The notes below the pieces were generated by a model. The model was not told the origin of the DNA and made no database searches. It worked only from the letters and a program-made list of their open reading frames with translations. Of a stretch of DNA of 64,000 nucleotides, positions 19,099 through 29,017 are shown one piece after another. Positions within the stretch are counted from its first letter, which is position 1, and each line of letters opens with the position of its first letter. The stretch lies in the NCBI RefSeq assembly GCF_003268635.1, contig NZ_CP029639.1:3049501-3113500 (forward strand), in the 5' to 3' direction. The position numbers and the translations under genes are program-made. This DNA is from Paenibacillus sp. DCT19. Lineage in GTDB: Bacteria > Bacillota > Bacilli > Paenibacillales > Paenibacillaceae.

Positions 19099-20856
19099 TT
19101 GTTGAAGATACCTGCTAAATCGTGGCATAACAGTATTTTTGCACGATTAATTATGACGTATCTGATCTTTGTACTGCCGCTGATTTTTCTAGGCGTGTAT
19201 TTGTACCACTGGAGCTACGATACAGCAAGCGAGGAAATTTCCCTGTCTACGGATAGGCGATTGAGTCAATATGCAACAGAGTTGAACAGGGAGATTGAGT
19301 GGATGGAATTGCAACAGTTTGATATCGCAGAGGATCGTAAACTGAATCGTCTTGCGATTCTGTGGGAGATGATGGAGCAAGTCGACAGACGTGAAATATT
19401 AGGTTACTTGACTGAACGTCTGGCTGCTTTCAAAAACAGCAGTTCGTTTATTAAGAACGTTTATGTACATATCCCAATAGTCAACATGAGCATTTCAGCT
19501 ACACAAGGCATTGATGAATTAGATCAGGACTCATTTGATTTTTTTCGTTCGACATTACAAGGGGAGGACTCTCGATTCACTGTAAAAGATGATACCTTGA
19601 ACCTAAGTGCCGTGCGGTTAACTGGAAAACGAGATGAGCTACCTCTATTCGTAATCCAGGTCGAGTTGGATACGTCGCAATTGCAGCAAGAATTATCAGA
19701 GCTTAATCTCTACCCAGAGAGTGCCACGCTGTTAATGGAGAATAGAACAGGGCACGCCATCATGGATCAGCATCAGCGAAACGTCATTCTTGCCAGTTAC
19801 CGTGAGTACAGTCAGAAGAATCTGCAGGGTCACTTTCGCATGAAAGTGGACGGCATTATGTACCATGTGAATCAGCTTCACATCGATAAGTTGGGGTTGT
19901 CCGTGGCTACGTATCTGCCTGAGAAAATCGTAACCAAACCTCTTAGCAGATTCAATCAGTGGGCCTGGATTTTTGCAATTACATCCTTTATTGCCATTGC
20001 AGCTTTTCTGTACTCCAGCTATAGGTTGATACACATCCCCTTGCTGTTATTGGTCAAGAGGTTCAAGAAAATGGAGGGAGGTGTGCTCAATATTCCGATC
20101 ATTCACCATCGCACAGATGAATTCGGATTTTTGTACGGCCGCTTCAACCACATGATTGAAAATCTACAACAGCTCATTGACCGTGATTTCAAAAAAACAA
20201 TGATGATGCAGCGTGCTGAATTGAAGCAGCTCCAGTCCCAGATTAATCCTCACTTTCTATACAATAGCTTCTTCATTCTGAACTCACTTGCCAGAACAGG
20301 AGAAACAGAGCGAATTGAGCAGTTTACGAATATGCTTGGTGAATACTTTCGCTTCATCACCCGGAACGGAACTGATTATGTACCATTAAAAGAAGAGGTG
20401 GAGCATTCCCGAATATATACCGATATTCAGCAATTGCGCTTCTCTAGACGAATTAAGGTAGAGTTTGGAGAAGTGCCATCTGGCATGGAACATATCCAGG
20501 TACCCAGACTGATTATCCAACCAATTATTGAGAACGCTTACGAGCATAGTCTTGAGAAAAATACAAGTATGGGGCTCTTACGCGTTCAGTTTCATATGGA
20601 AGCTACGTATGCCGAGATCATCGTGGAGGACAATGGCAGTGAGTTGCAACATAAAGATATCATGCTGCTTCAAGCACGAATTCGCAATAAGGCCGGTGTG
20701 GATGAAGTGACCGGATTAACGAATATTCACAGACGTCTGGTTCTGACGTATGGGGAAGGAAGAGGTCTTTTTCTATCCCGCAGCGAGTTGCAGGGCTTGA
20801 AAGTTACAATTCGAATCCAATGGGAAGAGGGGAAGAAGGAATGTATCGACTTCTGA
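19099..20856 (+). CDS. YesM-type sensor histidine kinase
   Basis: This membrane kinase should sense an extracellular carbohydrate signal and phosphorylate the next gene product. It has one membrane helix near residues 14-36, an extracellular domain to about 285, a second helix at about 290-312, a HAMP linker, then a His-kinase domain. The phospho-accepting His is in INPHFLYNS, the N-box in PIIENAYEHS and the G1 box in VEDNGS. A GTG at 19090 touches the AGGAGG site, so I prefer TTG at 19099, 8 nt after it. It overlaps the response regulator start by 16 nt, which implies translational coupling. Confidence 0.9.
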   Translation: MLKIPAKSWHNSIFARLIMTYLIFVLPLIFLGVYLYHWSYDTASEEISLSTDRRLSQYATELNREIEWMELQQFDIAEDRKLNRLAILWEMMEQVDRREILGYLTERLAAFKNSSSFIKNVYVHIPIVNMSISATQGIDELDQDSFDFFRSTLQGEDSRFTVKDDTLNLSAVRLTGKRDELPLFVIQVELDTSQLQQELSELNLYPESATLLMENRTGHAIMDQHQRNVILASYREYSQKNLQGHFRMKVDGIMYHVNQLHIDKLGLSVATYLPEKIVTKPLSRFNQWAWIFAITSFIAIAAFLYSSYRLIHIPLLLLVKRFKKMEGGVLNIPIIHHRTDEFGFLYGRFNHMIENLQQLIDRDFKKTMMMQRAELKQLQSQINPHFLYNSFFILNSLARTGETERIEQFTNMLGEYFRFITRNGTDYVPLKEEVEHSRIYTDIQQLRFSRRIKVEFGEVPSGMEHIQVPRLIIQPIIENAYEHSLEKNTSMGLLRVQFHMEATYAEIIVEDNGSELQHKDIMLLQARIRNKAGVDEVTGLTNIHRRLVLTYGEGRGLFLSRSELQGLKVTIRIQWEEGKKECIDF

Positions 20857-22475
20857 TTGTGGATGATGAGGAGATCATTACAGACAGTCTGTATGAAACA
20901 TTTTCTAGACATATGCCAGATCAACTTGACGTATGCAAAGCCTACTCCGCCATGGAAGCATTGAACTGGATGCGGCGAACTAGAATGGATATGGTACTTA
21001 CGGACATTCGTATGCCAGGCATGAGCGGGCTGGAACTCACAGAAGAAATTCAGACTCAGTGGCCGCAATGTCGCATTATTTTTCTTACAGGACACAGCGA
21101 TTTTGATTATGCGTACAGAGCGCTACAAATGCCGAATGTGCGTTATTTACTCAAAACGGAAGGATACGACAAGGTGTTAACTATGGTTGAACAGGTGATG
21201 GAAGAGATCAGGCAGAGTCACCACATGCTCGAAGTGCTGGAACAGTCGCGTGAAATCCAATTTCGGCTGGACGCGTTCCAACAGGAACAGTATGTACGCC
21301 AATTGCTCCAGGACTGTAACTCTGCTCCAATCTCTCGATCTGAAATGTCTGAGATGCAAACTGAACTGACTAAGAGAAACATCGAATTGCAGGCGGATGC
21401 CCCTGTACATCTGGTGCTTGGTCGATTCAACACACCGCTAGATGCTGGAATAGACCTTAGACAGGTTCAGGATTCCATCCGTATTATTGGCTCTTCATTA
21501 TTGAGTGAACAATCAACGCTAGTGACCGCTGCGGATCATTATGGTGATGTCATCTGGCTACTCCAGCCGAAAAGAGAGAAGAGTTACGAACACAACCAGT
21601 TTACTAGCTATATTGAGGGTACGTTGGAGCTTGTACAGGCAGCTTGCCTTGCTTCTCTTGACATGTCCATCGCGTTTACATTAAGTGGGCGCGCATGCGC
21701 TTGGTCACAGATTCCAAGACAATATGAACGGCTAAGATTGCTGCAGTGGATGAAGGTTGGCGATGGGGTATCGATGGTGTTGACCGATAATTACGAAGGT
21801 TTCGCTGCTGGGGCTGTGAAAGACCCGGTTCGAATCTCAAGCCGTATAGACGTCATGTCAGGATATTTGGAAACCGGACGATTTCAATCCTTTTATGACA
21901 TATTTGAAGAGCTTGTGGGTGAACTAATGCTGCAAGAAATGACGATGGAACGAGCGATGGAGACCTACTATCATCTAGCGCTGATGTTATACTCAACGTG
22001 CAATCGGTGGGGGCTTCAACAGGATACTACTGATCAGCGAAGCTTGCTGCAACTCGGCGATTATGCTTGCATGAAAGATGCAGTGCAATCTCTATATCGC
22101 ACTGCGGACGAATTGGTTCATTTCAAGAGATCAACTGAGGAGGAACGCACAAACCTGGTAATCCAGACGTTAGGCCGTTATATCAAGGACAATTTAGAGA
22201 AGGACCTCTCGCTTGTGAGATTGGCAGAGTTGAATCATTTTAACCCATCCTATCTGTCCAGACTTTTCAAACAGGAGATGGGGATCAACTTGTCAGAGTA
22301 CATCGACGACTGCCGCATCCGTAAAGCGAAGGAGTTATTGCATAACATGGATCTTATGGTACGTGAGGTGGCGCTACAGGTTGGTTATGAATCAGCGCAT
22401 TCCTTTACCCGCCTCTTCAAGAAGCTGACGGGCATGACACCCCAGGAATTCCGTGAATCACTGTTGGTGCGCTAG
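20841..22475 (+). CDS. YesN-type response regulator with AraC output
   Basis: This regulator of about 544 residues pairs with the upstream kinase. The receiver has the acidic pair in LIVDDEE, phospho-Asp in MVLTDIRMPG (about residue 55) and Lys in YLLKTEGYD. A long linker domain follows, then an AraC helix-turn-helix at the C-terminus (FNPSYLSRLFKQEMG and VGYESAHSFTRLFKKLTG). The start at 20841 follows GAAGAAGGA and begins MYRLLIVDD. Likely targets are the neighbouring glycan-use genes, but no binding site can be assigned. Confidence 0.9.
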   Translation: MYRLLIVDDEEIITDSLYETFSRHMPDQLDVCKAYSAMEALNWMRRTRMDMVLTDIRMPGMSGLELTEEIQTQWPQCRIIFLTGHSDFDYAYRALQMPNVRYLLKTEGYDKVLTMVEQVMEEIRQSHHMLEVLEQSREIQFRLDAFQQEQYVRQLLQDCNSAPISRSEMSEMQTELTKRNIELQADAPVHLVLGRFNTPLDAGIDLRQVQDSIRIIGSSLLSEQSTLVTAADHYGDVIWLLQPKREKSYEHNQFTSYIEGTLELVQAACLASLDMSIAFTLSGRACAWSQIPRQYERLRLLQWMKVGDGVSMVLTDNYEGFAAGAVKDPVRISSRIDVMSGYLETGRFQSFYDIFEELVGELMLQEMTMERAMETYYHLALMLYSTCNRWGLQQDTTDQRSLLQLGDYACMKDAVQSLYRTADELVHFKRSTEEERTNLVIQTLGRYIKDNLEKDLSLVRLAELNHFNPSYLSRLFKQEMGINLSEYIDDCRIRKAKELLHNMDLMVREVALQVGYESAHSFTRLFKKLTGMTPQEFRESLLVR

Positions 22476-22532
22476 ATGTGATAATGAGTAACAGCTATAC
22501 CAATGATTAATCATGATAAGCGGGATATAGAA

Positions 22533-22578
22533 TACCTACGAGTCGCTGGCTGAAAAGAAAACCGGTGTCTCGTAGGTA
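22533..22578. other. Hairpin between convergent regulator genes
   Basis: TACCTACGAG and CTCGTAGGTA form a 10-bp perfect stem with a 26-nt loop. No T-run follows on either strand, so it may be a weak terminator or an RNA-end stabiliser. Confidence 0.45.
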
Positions 22579-22635
22579 GAGGAATGCCAATTTATTTACT
22601 TCAATTATGTGCATATAGATCCTGATAATCCATGC

Positions 22636-23400
22636 CTAAGCGGTGTGGATTTTTTGTCGTCGATACGCATTGGGGCTTGATCCCGTACAAGCCTTGAACT
22701 TTTTGTAAAACCAGTCGATATCCTTATAGCCTACACCAACAGCAATTTCGTATATTCGCAGATCCGTGGATAGGAGAAGCTGTTTCGCTTTTTCCATCCG
22801 CTGCTGCAGCATGTAGTCATTGAAGGACATCTTCTCTTCAAGCTTAAATTTCTGTCCGAGATACGCACAGTTAAAATGCAGCATATCCGATATTTTTTTT
22901 AGTGTGATCTCATCACCCAGATGATCTCTTACATACGCTTTGACAATTCGAATCACATGACTAGAGTCCATCGCCTTACCATTAATTTGAATAGGTGGTG
23001 TGAGGGCTGCTGTTTTCTTCGTAGATGACGGTTCCAGCTTCGTGCGTAGTTCATGCAGACTACTAAGCAGAGCGGAGGGACTGACAGGAGAAGGCAAGTA
23101 ATCATTCACCTGATATGTTAACGCCTTGCGTACAAGCTTGAAGTGATCCCTTCCACCCATGAGCAGGATAGGGATTTCGCTTATTTTGCGAATGTAATGA
23201 CATAGCCACAGTCCAGCGGTATCACACTGCTCTGTATGTATGACAACGACAGTAAAGTCCTGTTTAGATATAGCGGTCAAAGCAGCTGCTGAGTCAAAGA
23301 CGTAATCCGCAATCTTATAGTCTGATTTGTTGTGTTGTAACAGGTGTTGAAGCTCTCTGCACAAACGACGACTATAATCCACAAGTAATATGTTGTACAT
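22636..23400 (-). CDS. AraC-type regulator with degenerate receiver domain
   Basis: This protein has about 254 residues: an N-terminal receiver-like fold, then an AraC double helix-turn-helix (residues 150-252; LHFNCAYLGQKFKLEEK and VGYKDIDWFYKKFKACTG). The receiver lacks key residues. The phospho-Asp position reads His (VVVIHTEQ), the Lys position reads Ser (YLPSPVSP), the Thr/Ser position reads Gly, and only one N-terminal Asp (LLVDYS) remains. It therefore cannot be controlled by normal phosphorylation. The ATG at 23400 follows GGTGAGG; an upstream in-frame TTG has no such site. It is divergent from the 13-kb transport locus and is its likely regulator. Confidence 0.82.
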   Translation of the reverse strand: MYNILLVDYSRRLCRELQHLLQHNKSDYKIADYVFDSAAALTAISKQDFTVVVIHTEQCDTAGLWLCHYIRKISEIPILLMGGRDHFKLVRKALTYQVNDYLPSPVSPSALLSSLHELRTKLEPSSTKKTAALTPPIQINGKAMDSSHVIRIVKAYVRDHLGDEITLKKISDMLHFNCAYLGQKFKLEEKMSFNDYMLQQRMEKAKQLLLSTDLRIYEIAVGVGYKDIDWFYKKFKACTGSSPNAYRRQKIHTA

Positions 23401-23480
23401 AAAGCAAGACCTCACCTTCTCCTGAATTTTCAACCGATAGTTCCACTGAAATAAGGCGTACTTTCATTATGAGAACAAAA

Positions 23481-23494
23481 GAAAGCGCATACAA
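23481..23494. promoter_or_regulatory. cre-like site, distal
   Basis: AGAAAGCGCATACA matches the CcpA consensus at 12 of 14 positions, in the divergent region between the regulator and the transport locus. Confidence 0.45.
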
Positions 23495-23613
23495 TGTCCA
23501 TATTTTTGCAGATGGTGCATTTCTTTACCATTTGAAGGTGTAACGCTTCGTTATTGGCTAGAAAGTCAGGTGTTCTATAGTTCATCGGGGTAAATACCTG
23601 CATTTTGGCAGGT

Positions 23614-23627
23614 TGTTTGCGCTTTCA
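23614..23627. promoter_or_regulatory. cre site, proximal
   Basis: On the minus strand TGAAAGCGCAAACA matches TGWAANCGNTNWCA at 13 of 14 positions, 46 bp before the start of the binding-protein gene. A small hairpin (ACCTGC/GCAGGT, 23596-23613) abuts it. Confidence 0.6.
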
Positions 23628-23672
23628 TATGAGCGATACACTTTGAGAGCAAACGACATTAGGGGGAAGAGG

Positions 23673-25034
23673 ATGAGAAAAAACAAGTTTATGTTATTGA
23701 GTTTGGTATGTGCACTGATGTTATTGATTGCAGCATGTAGTTCCGCACCTACAGCTCAGCCCGAGCCGGAAACACCAGCACCGCAAGAGCAAGAGGAGCA
23801 AGCAACGACCGAAACAGAGGCAAAAAATGAATTGTCCACACCAGAGATGGATTTTGATATGGGAGGAAGAACGATCAAAGTGGTTGCCTGGTGGGATATG
23901 GAAATTACAGATAGCAACCCGGACAATATTCAGCGAATGGAGAATCTGGAAGCATTGAAGAAAAAGCATAACTTTGAGATCGAATACGTCTCGATTGATT
24001 TTGGAGAATACCAGGAGAAAGTGGTCGCTTCTCTGATGGCGGGTGAACCGCTGGGTGATCTGGTGAGGTTAGGCAAAAACTATGCGATTCCAGCGTTGAC
24101 CAAACAAGATCTGTTGTGGCCGGTGGATGATTACATCAAAAACGACAAGGTATTCAATCAGAAAACGACCAAGGAATATATGCAATACGAAGGAAAGGGT
24201 TATGGATTTACGGAAGATAAGTCTTCGTTCATCAATGGAATATTCTATAACCGTACATTAATGCAGGAGCTCGGCTTGAAGCCGCTACAGGAATATGTCG
24301 ATGCTGACGAGTGGAACTGGGATACGTTCATTAGTGTTGCGAAGCAGGCGAATCAAGACCGCAATAACGACGGTAAGCTGGATACGTGGGGGTTAGCACA
24401 GACGGGTCTGCTTGAACCGATCCTCTACTCGAACGAAGCGTCTTTGACAAAAGAGGATAAACAGAACCTGGAAGATCCGAAAACCAAAGAAGCATTGAAC
24501 TTCCTGTCTAAGCTTGCGACAGAGAAGGTTGGCAGAGCGACGGAAGGCGGCGATTGGACGGAGCCAGCTACGTTTTTCCGTCAAGGCAATACGTTGATGT
24601 ATTCCGGTGCGATGTACGAGGTTAGTGGCATTATGACAGACATGCAGGATTACGACATCGGCTTTGTGCCATTTCCGAAAGGGCCGAGCGCTTCAGCATA
24701 TCATTCCGGTGAATCACGTTACCAAGCACTAACGATTCCTAAAGCGGTGGAGAATCCCGAGCAATTAATGTATATCTGGGAAAAAATCAATGAAATTGAT
24801 TCGGTCTATGATTATCCAGAACAATCTTCGTTAGAAACTAATCTGGCAGATGAAGCCGACATCAACAATGCCAGAACGGTAGCAGAGGGCATGTTAGTGC
24901 TTGATCATAATACGTTCCCTTCCCTGCCTTTCTGGGATTTCGACGCTGAGCTGAAGGAAGGCGTATCGGTATCGACCCTGATCGAGAAATACAAAGCACC
25001 ATTTCAAGCTGCAATTGATGAGGTATACCAATAA
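23673..25034 (+). CDS. ABC sugar-binding lipoprotein
   Basis: This family-1 extracellular solute-binding protein of about 453 residues starts at the ATG after AGGGGGAAGAGG. The lipobox is LIAACSS (Cys22), followed by a Pro/Glu/Gln/Thr-rich tether and then the binding fold (IKVVAWWDMEI onward; NQDRNNDGKLDTWGLAQ). It is the first gene of a 13-kb locus with a second binding protein and four permeases, and a cre site lies upstream. The ligand is presumably a plant oligosaccharide; nothing in the sequence fixes which. Confidence 0.9.
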   Translation: MRKNKFMLLSLVCALMLLIAACSSAPTAQPEPETPAPQEQEEQATTETEAKNELSTPEMDFDMGGRTIKVVAWWDMEITDSNPDNIQRMENLEALKKKHNFEIEYVSIDFGEYQEKVVASLMAGEPLGDLVRLGKNYAIPALTKQDLLWPVDDYIKNDKVFNQKTTKEYMQYEGKGYGFTEDKSSFINGIFYNRTLMQELGLKPLQEYVDADEWNWDTFISVAKQANQDRNNDGKLDTWGLAQTGLLEPILYSNEASLTKEDKQNLEDPKTKEALNFLSKLATEKVGRATEGGDWTEPATFFRQGNTLMYSGAMYEVSGIMTDMQDYDIGFVPFPKGPSASAYHSGESRYQALTIPKAVENPEQLMYIWEKINEIDSVYDYPEQSSLETNLADEADINNARTVAEGMLVLDHNTFPSLPFWDFDAELKEGVSVSTLIEKYKAPFQAAIDEVYQ

Positions 25035-25143
25035 ACTACACTATTAAAATCCCAGGTAGATCGCCTCTAGGACGCGGTCTGCCTGGATTAGCTCATCATG
25101 TCGTTGTTGCTTACGCATACAGGAAAGGGGGATACATTCGAAC

Positions 25144-28041
25144 ATGCGGTCACGAAAGAAAAAGGCACTGATCCTTGTGCTCGTTGTGGCTCTGGTGTTC
25201 TCCATATGGACCTTATATCCATCGCGGGATCGGAGTCCGGGAATAGTGCATGCGCTTGAGGATTATGAGGCGATATCGGGTACCGAGGATTCAGGCAGCT
25301 ATGAATATTACCTGACTACCCATTCGAATGCAGCCAAACCTTTACAAACCGTGCGAATTGAAGGCGAAGCTTATGCCCAGACCGATGGTGACGGGTTTGA
25401 GGTCGTGCAGGGTTATGCCGGATTGGATGGGAGTGCTGTAATTACGCCGGAAACGGGAAGTATTCGGTGGGATGTTCCTGTGCAGGTGAGTGGGCTGTAC
25501 CACCTTCGTATTCACTATTATCCCGTTACAGGCAAAAGTTCAGGCATAGAACGGAGACTGGAGCTGAACGGGGAGGTTCCGTTCCGGGGAGCAGACGTCC
25601 TTTTATTCGACAGAGTATGGGGCAATCGTGAAGATAGCATTCGCAGGGACGATCGCGGCAATGACCTCAGACCAAGACAAGTCGAACAGCCTGAATGGCA
25701 GCTTGCTGCGTTCAAAGATAGTGCAGGCTACTTCGAGGAACCATTTCAGTTTTATTTGGAAAAAGGAAACCAACAGTTATCGCTCACCTCGCTGAGAGAG
25801 AGTATGGCGATTGATTACATTGAGTTGTACCAGGAAGAGGACATTCCTTCCTATGCAGACGTAGAGAAGGTCTATGCCTCGCGCGGTCTGACAGAAGCAA
25901 GCTCATTGATGCTGAAGGTCCAAGGAGAACAGGCCGTGAGTAAGTCATCCCCTACGCTTGCACCAATATCGGATCGTTCGAGCCCTTCGCTGGAGCCCTA
26001 CGACGTATCCAAAATTCGAGTCAATGCCATTGGCGGCATCAATTGGAAGTTGCCTGGCGAATGGATCGAGTGGGAGGTCGAGGTGCCTGAAGATGGGCTA
26101 TACCAGATCGCGTTAAAGGTGAAGCAGGATCAACTGCGCGGTGTCTATGCCACCCGTAGTCTGACCATTAACGGCCAAGTTCCATTTAAGGAGATGAAGC
26201 GTCTTCGATTTAACTACAGTCCAGCCTGGCAAACTCAGGTATTGGGAAGTAGTGATGAGAAGCCCTATCTGTTCCATCTCGAAAAAGGCACGCATCGACT
26301 GCGAATGACGGTAACACTTGGGGATATTGCGCCGCTCCTTCGTACTGTGGAATCCAGTGTGCTTGAACTGAATGAGATGTACCGCAAAATATTGATGATT
26401 ACCTCCAAAACACCTGATCCGCTAAGGGATTATCAATTGGAACGCCGCATCCCAGAGATGACAGAGGTCTTTGAGCGGCAGGCGAATACACTTCGTTCTG
26501 TAGCAGATTATCTGGAACAGGCAACAGGAGAGCAGAGCGACAAAGTTGCTATCTTGCATGCGATGGTCGTTCAGCTAGAGGATATGGCGGCTAGACCGGA
26601 GACGATACCCAAACGTCTGGATACGTTCAAAATTAATGTAGGTGGACTCGGCACGTGGATTTTGTCAGTCCGAGAACAACCAATTACATTGGATTACTTG
26701 GTTGTGTCTTCGCCAGATGAGACATTGCCAGAAGCAGAAGCGACCGTATTTCAGCAAGTGAAGCACGAGATGGGTGCTTACGTCGCATCCTACACGGAGG
26801 ATTACGACAGTATCGGTAATGTGGAACAGAAGAAGGACTCCATTACCGTATGGATTACGACCGGACGAGATCAGGCTCAAGTGTTAAAAGGATTGATTGA
26901 CGATTCATTTACACCAGATACCGATGTCTCCGTACAATTGCGTCTTGTGCCGCCTAACATCTTGCTACCTGCGACACTTGCTGGCGAAGGACCTGATGTG
27001 GCTATGCAGATGGGTGAAGATATTCCCGTAAACTATGCGATGCGGAATGCGGCAGCCGATCTGAGCACGTTCTCCGACTTTGAAGAAATTGCTGATCGGT
27101 TCCGTGCAAGTGGATTAACGCCTTACCGATACAACGATGGCGTCTATGCACTTCCGGAGCAGCAGCAATTTCCAATGTTATTTTACCGAAAAGATGTTCT
27201 CCGTGAGCTGGAGTTAGAACCGCCCAAAACGTGGCAGGACGTGTACAACGCGATCGCTGTATTACAGAAGCATAACATGGAGTTTTATCTGCCTATTGAG
27301 GATACGCTGAATAACGCCAATCTGGTGCCGAATGCAACCTTTGCTATGCTCCTGTATCAGAATGATGGCACCTTCTATGCCGAGGATCAGAAGAAGAGTG
27401 CGCTGGATTCGGAAATTTCGATGGATGCGTTCAAGCGTTGGACGCAATTTTATACCAATTACAAATTCCCGCTGAAAGCTGATTTTCCGAACCGCTTCCG
27501 TACTGGAGAGATGCCAATTGGTATTGCTGATTACACCACGTATAACATGTTGACGGTCATGGCGCCGGAGATACGTAACCTTTGGGACTTCACAATTGTT
27601 CCGGGTACAGAGCTTCCGGATGGTTCGATTCGACATGAAGTAGCTAGCTCGACCAGTGCCGTGATGATGCTTGAAAATGCCAACAACAAAGAAGCCGCAT
27701 GGAAGTTTATGAAATGGTGGACGGATGAGCAGACACAGATTGAATACGGCAGAGAAATGGAAGGTCTGATGGGCGCGGCTGCTCGTTATCCAACAGCCAA
27801 TATGGAGGCTCTGGAGCAATTACCTTGGCCTGTGAAGGATTATCAAAACCTGGAGAAGCAATGGGAGTGGGTACAGGGCATTCCGCAAGTTCCGGGAGGA
27901 TATTTTACCGGTCGACATCTAGATAATGCCTTCCGTAAGGTTGTTAACGCCAATGAGAATCCACGTGAAGCCTTGTCCGATTATGTATTGTATATCGATG
28001 ATGAGATTGAATTGAAACGTAAGGAATTTAATCTGAAATAG
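25144..28041 (+). CDS. Solute-binding protein fused to two carbohydrate-binding-like domains
   Basis: This large protein (965 residues) has an N-terminal membrane anchor (LILVLVVALVFSIWTL) without a lipobox. Two related beta-sandwich-like domains follow at about 72-235 and 290-415. Both share the pattern IRWDVPV..GLYHLRI / IEWEVEV..DGLYQIAL and then a LELNGEVPF / LTINGQVPF block. A helical linker (about 420-500) leads to a family-1 solute-binding domain from about 560 to the end (ITVWITTGRDQAQVL; KEAAWKFMKWWTDEQTQ). The repeats resemble CBM35/CBM6-type modules. A fusion of glycan-binding modules to an importer binding protein suggests capture at the cell surface. It lies between a classical binding protein and its permeases. 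Confidence 0.85.
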   Translation: MRSRKKKALILVLVVALVFSIWTLYPSRDRSPGIVHALEDYEAISGTEDSGSYEYYLTTHSNAAKPLQTVRIEGEAYAQTDGDGFEVVQGYAGLDGSAVITPETGSIRWDVPVQVSGLYHLRIHYYPVTGKSSGIERRLELNGEVPFRGADVLLFDRVWGNREDSIRRDDRGNDLRPRQVEQPEWQLAAFKDSAGYFEEPFQFYLEKGNQQLSLTSLRESMAIDYIELYQEEDIPSYADVEKVYASRGLTEASSLMLKVQGEQAVSKSSPTLAPISDRSSPSLEPYDVSKIRVNAIGGINWKLPGEWIEWEVEVPEDGLYQIALKVKQDQLRGVYATRSLTINGQVPFKEMKRLRFNYSPAWQTQVLGSSDEKPYLFHLEKGTHRLRMTVTLGDIAPLLRTVESSVLELNEMYRKILMITSKTPDPLRDYQLERRIPEMTEVFERQANTLRSVADYLEQATGEQSDKVAILHAMVVQLEDMAARPETIPKRLDTFKINVGGLGTWILSVREQPITLDYLVVSSPDETLPEAEATVFQQVKHEMGAYVASYTEDYDSIGNVEQKKDSITVWITTGRDQAQVLKGLIDDSFTPDTDVSVQLRLVPPNILLPATLAGEGPDVAMQMGEDIPVNYAMRNAAADLSTFSDFEEIADRFRASGLTPYRYNDGVYALPEQQQFPMLFYRKDVLRELELEPPKTWQDVYNAIAVLQKHNMEFYLPIEDTLNNANLVPNATFAMLLYQNDGTFYAEDQKKSALDSEISMDAFKRWTQFYTNYKFPLKADFPNRFRTGEMPIGIADYTTYNMLTVMAPEIRNLWDFTIVPGTELPDGSIRHEVASSTSAVMMLENANNKEAAWKFMKWWTDEQTQIEYGREMEGLMGAAARYPTANMEALEQLPWPVKDYQNLEKQWEWVQGIPQVPGGYFTGRHLDNAFRKVVNANENPREALSDYVLYIDDEIELKRKEFNLK

Positions 28042-28060
28042 AGGAAAGGGAGGGTAACGG

Positions 28061-29017
28061 TTGCAAGCCAAAACAACCAAGACAGCCGCCGCTCCTGCCA
28101 TCCAAGCGCGCCACGTCGGCTGGTGGACCCTGCTTAAACGGGATCTATATCTCAGCAGGCACTATTATATTTTGATGGCACCGTTCATGTTGATCTTTTT
28201 TATGTTTACGGTCATTCCGGTCGGTATTTCGCTCGGCTTAAGCTTTTTTCACTTCAATATGTTGGAGTTGCCGCGATTTATCGGTTGGCAGAATTACTCA
28301 CGCCTTTTCTTAAATGACGACGTATTTCTGATCGCACTCAAAAACACGCTGCTTTTTGCTGTTATCACGGGTCCAGTTAGTTATATTGCATGCTTTTTAT
28401 TTGCCTGGATCATTAATGAGCTGTCACCCAAAATTCGGGCAGTGATGACGCTGGTATTCTATGCACCTTCGATATCGGGCAATGTCTTCTTCATCTGGCT
28501 GATTATCTTCTCTGGTGACAGTTATGGGTATATGAACGGATTTTTGATGCGGCTTGGCATCATACTGGAGCCGGTTCAATGGCTGTCTAATGAGAAATAC
28601 GTGTTAGCCATCGTCATCATTGTACAGCTGTGGCTTAGTCTAGGTACTAGCTTTCTAGCCTTTATTGCAGGGCTTCAGACCATCGATCGTTCTCTAGTAG
28701 AAGCTGGCACTGTGGACGGTATTAAGAACCGGTGGCAGGAACTCTGGTTTATTACATTGCCTTCGATGAGACCACAGTTAATGTTTGGGGCAGTCATGCA
28801 GATTACCGCTTCGTTCGCAGTAGCAGAGATCTCCATTGCATTAGCAGGTTTCCCAAGTGTGAACTATGCTGCGCATACCGTTGTCACTCATTTGATGGAC
28901 TTTGGTACGATTCGCTTCGAGATGGGATACGCCTCGGCAATCGCTACCGTCTTGTTTGCACTGATGCTGGGGACGAACGTTCTAACGCAAAAAATGCTGA
29001 GAAAGATAGGTGAATGA
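28061..29017 (+). CDS. Sugar ABC permease, first subunit
   Basis: This MalF/UgpA-type inner-membrane permease has 318 residues with six predicted helices. The ATPase-docking EAA loop reads VEAGTVDGIKNRWQELW. The start is TTG after GAGGGTAACGG. It ends at TGA 29017, overlapping the ATG of the next permease (ATGA), which signals translational coupling. No ATPase gene occurs in the locus, so it likely uses a shared MsmX-type ATPase. Confidence 0.9.
   Translation: MQAKTTKTAAAPAIQARHVGWWTLLKRDLYLSRHYYILMAPFMLIFFMFTVIPVGISLGLSFFHFNMLELPRFIGWQNYSRLFLNDDVFLIALKNTLLFAVITGPVSYIACFLFAWIINELSPKIRAVMTLVFYAPSISGNVFFIWLIIFSGDSYGYMNGFLMRLGIILEPVQWLSNEKYVLAIVIIVQLWLSLGTSFLAFIAGLQTIDRSLVEAGTVDGIKNRWQELWFITLPSMRPQLMFGAVMQITASFAVAEISIALAGFPSVNYAAHTVVTHLMDFGTIRFEMGYASAIATVLFALMLGTNVLTQKMLRKIGE

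Noticed and set aside
22533..22578. Hairpin as a firm intrinsic terminator
   Set aside because: The 10-bp stem is clear but no T-run follows on either strand, so it is listed only as a hairpin.
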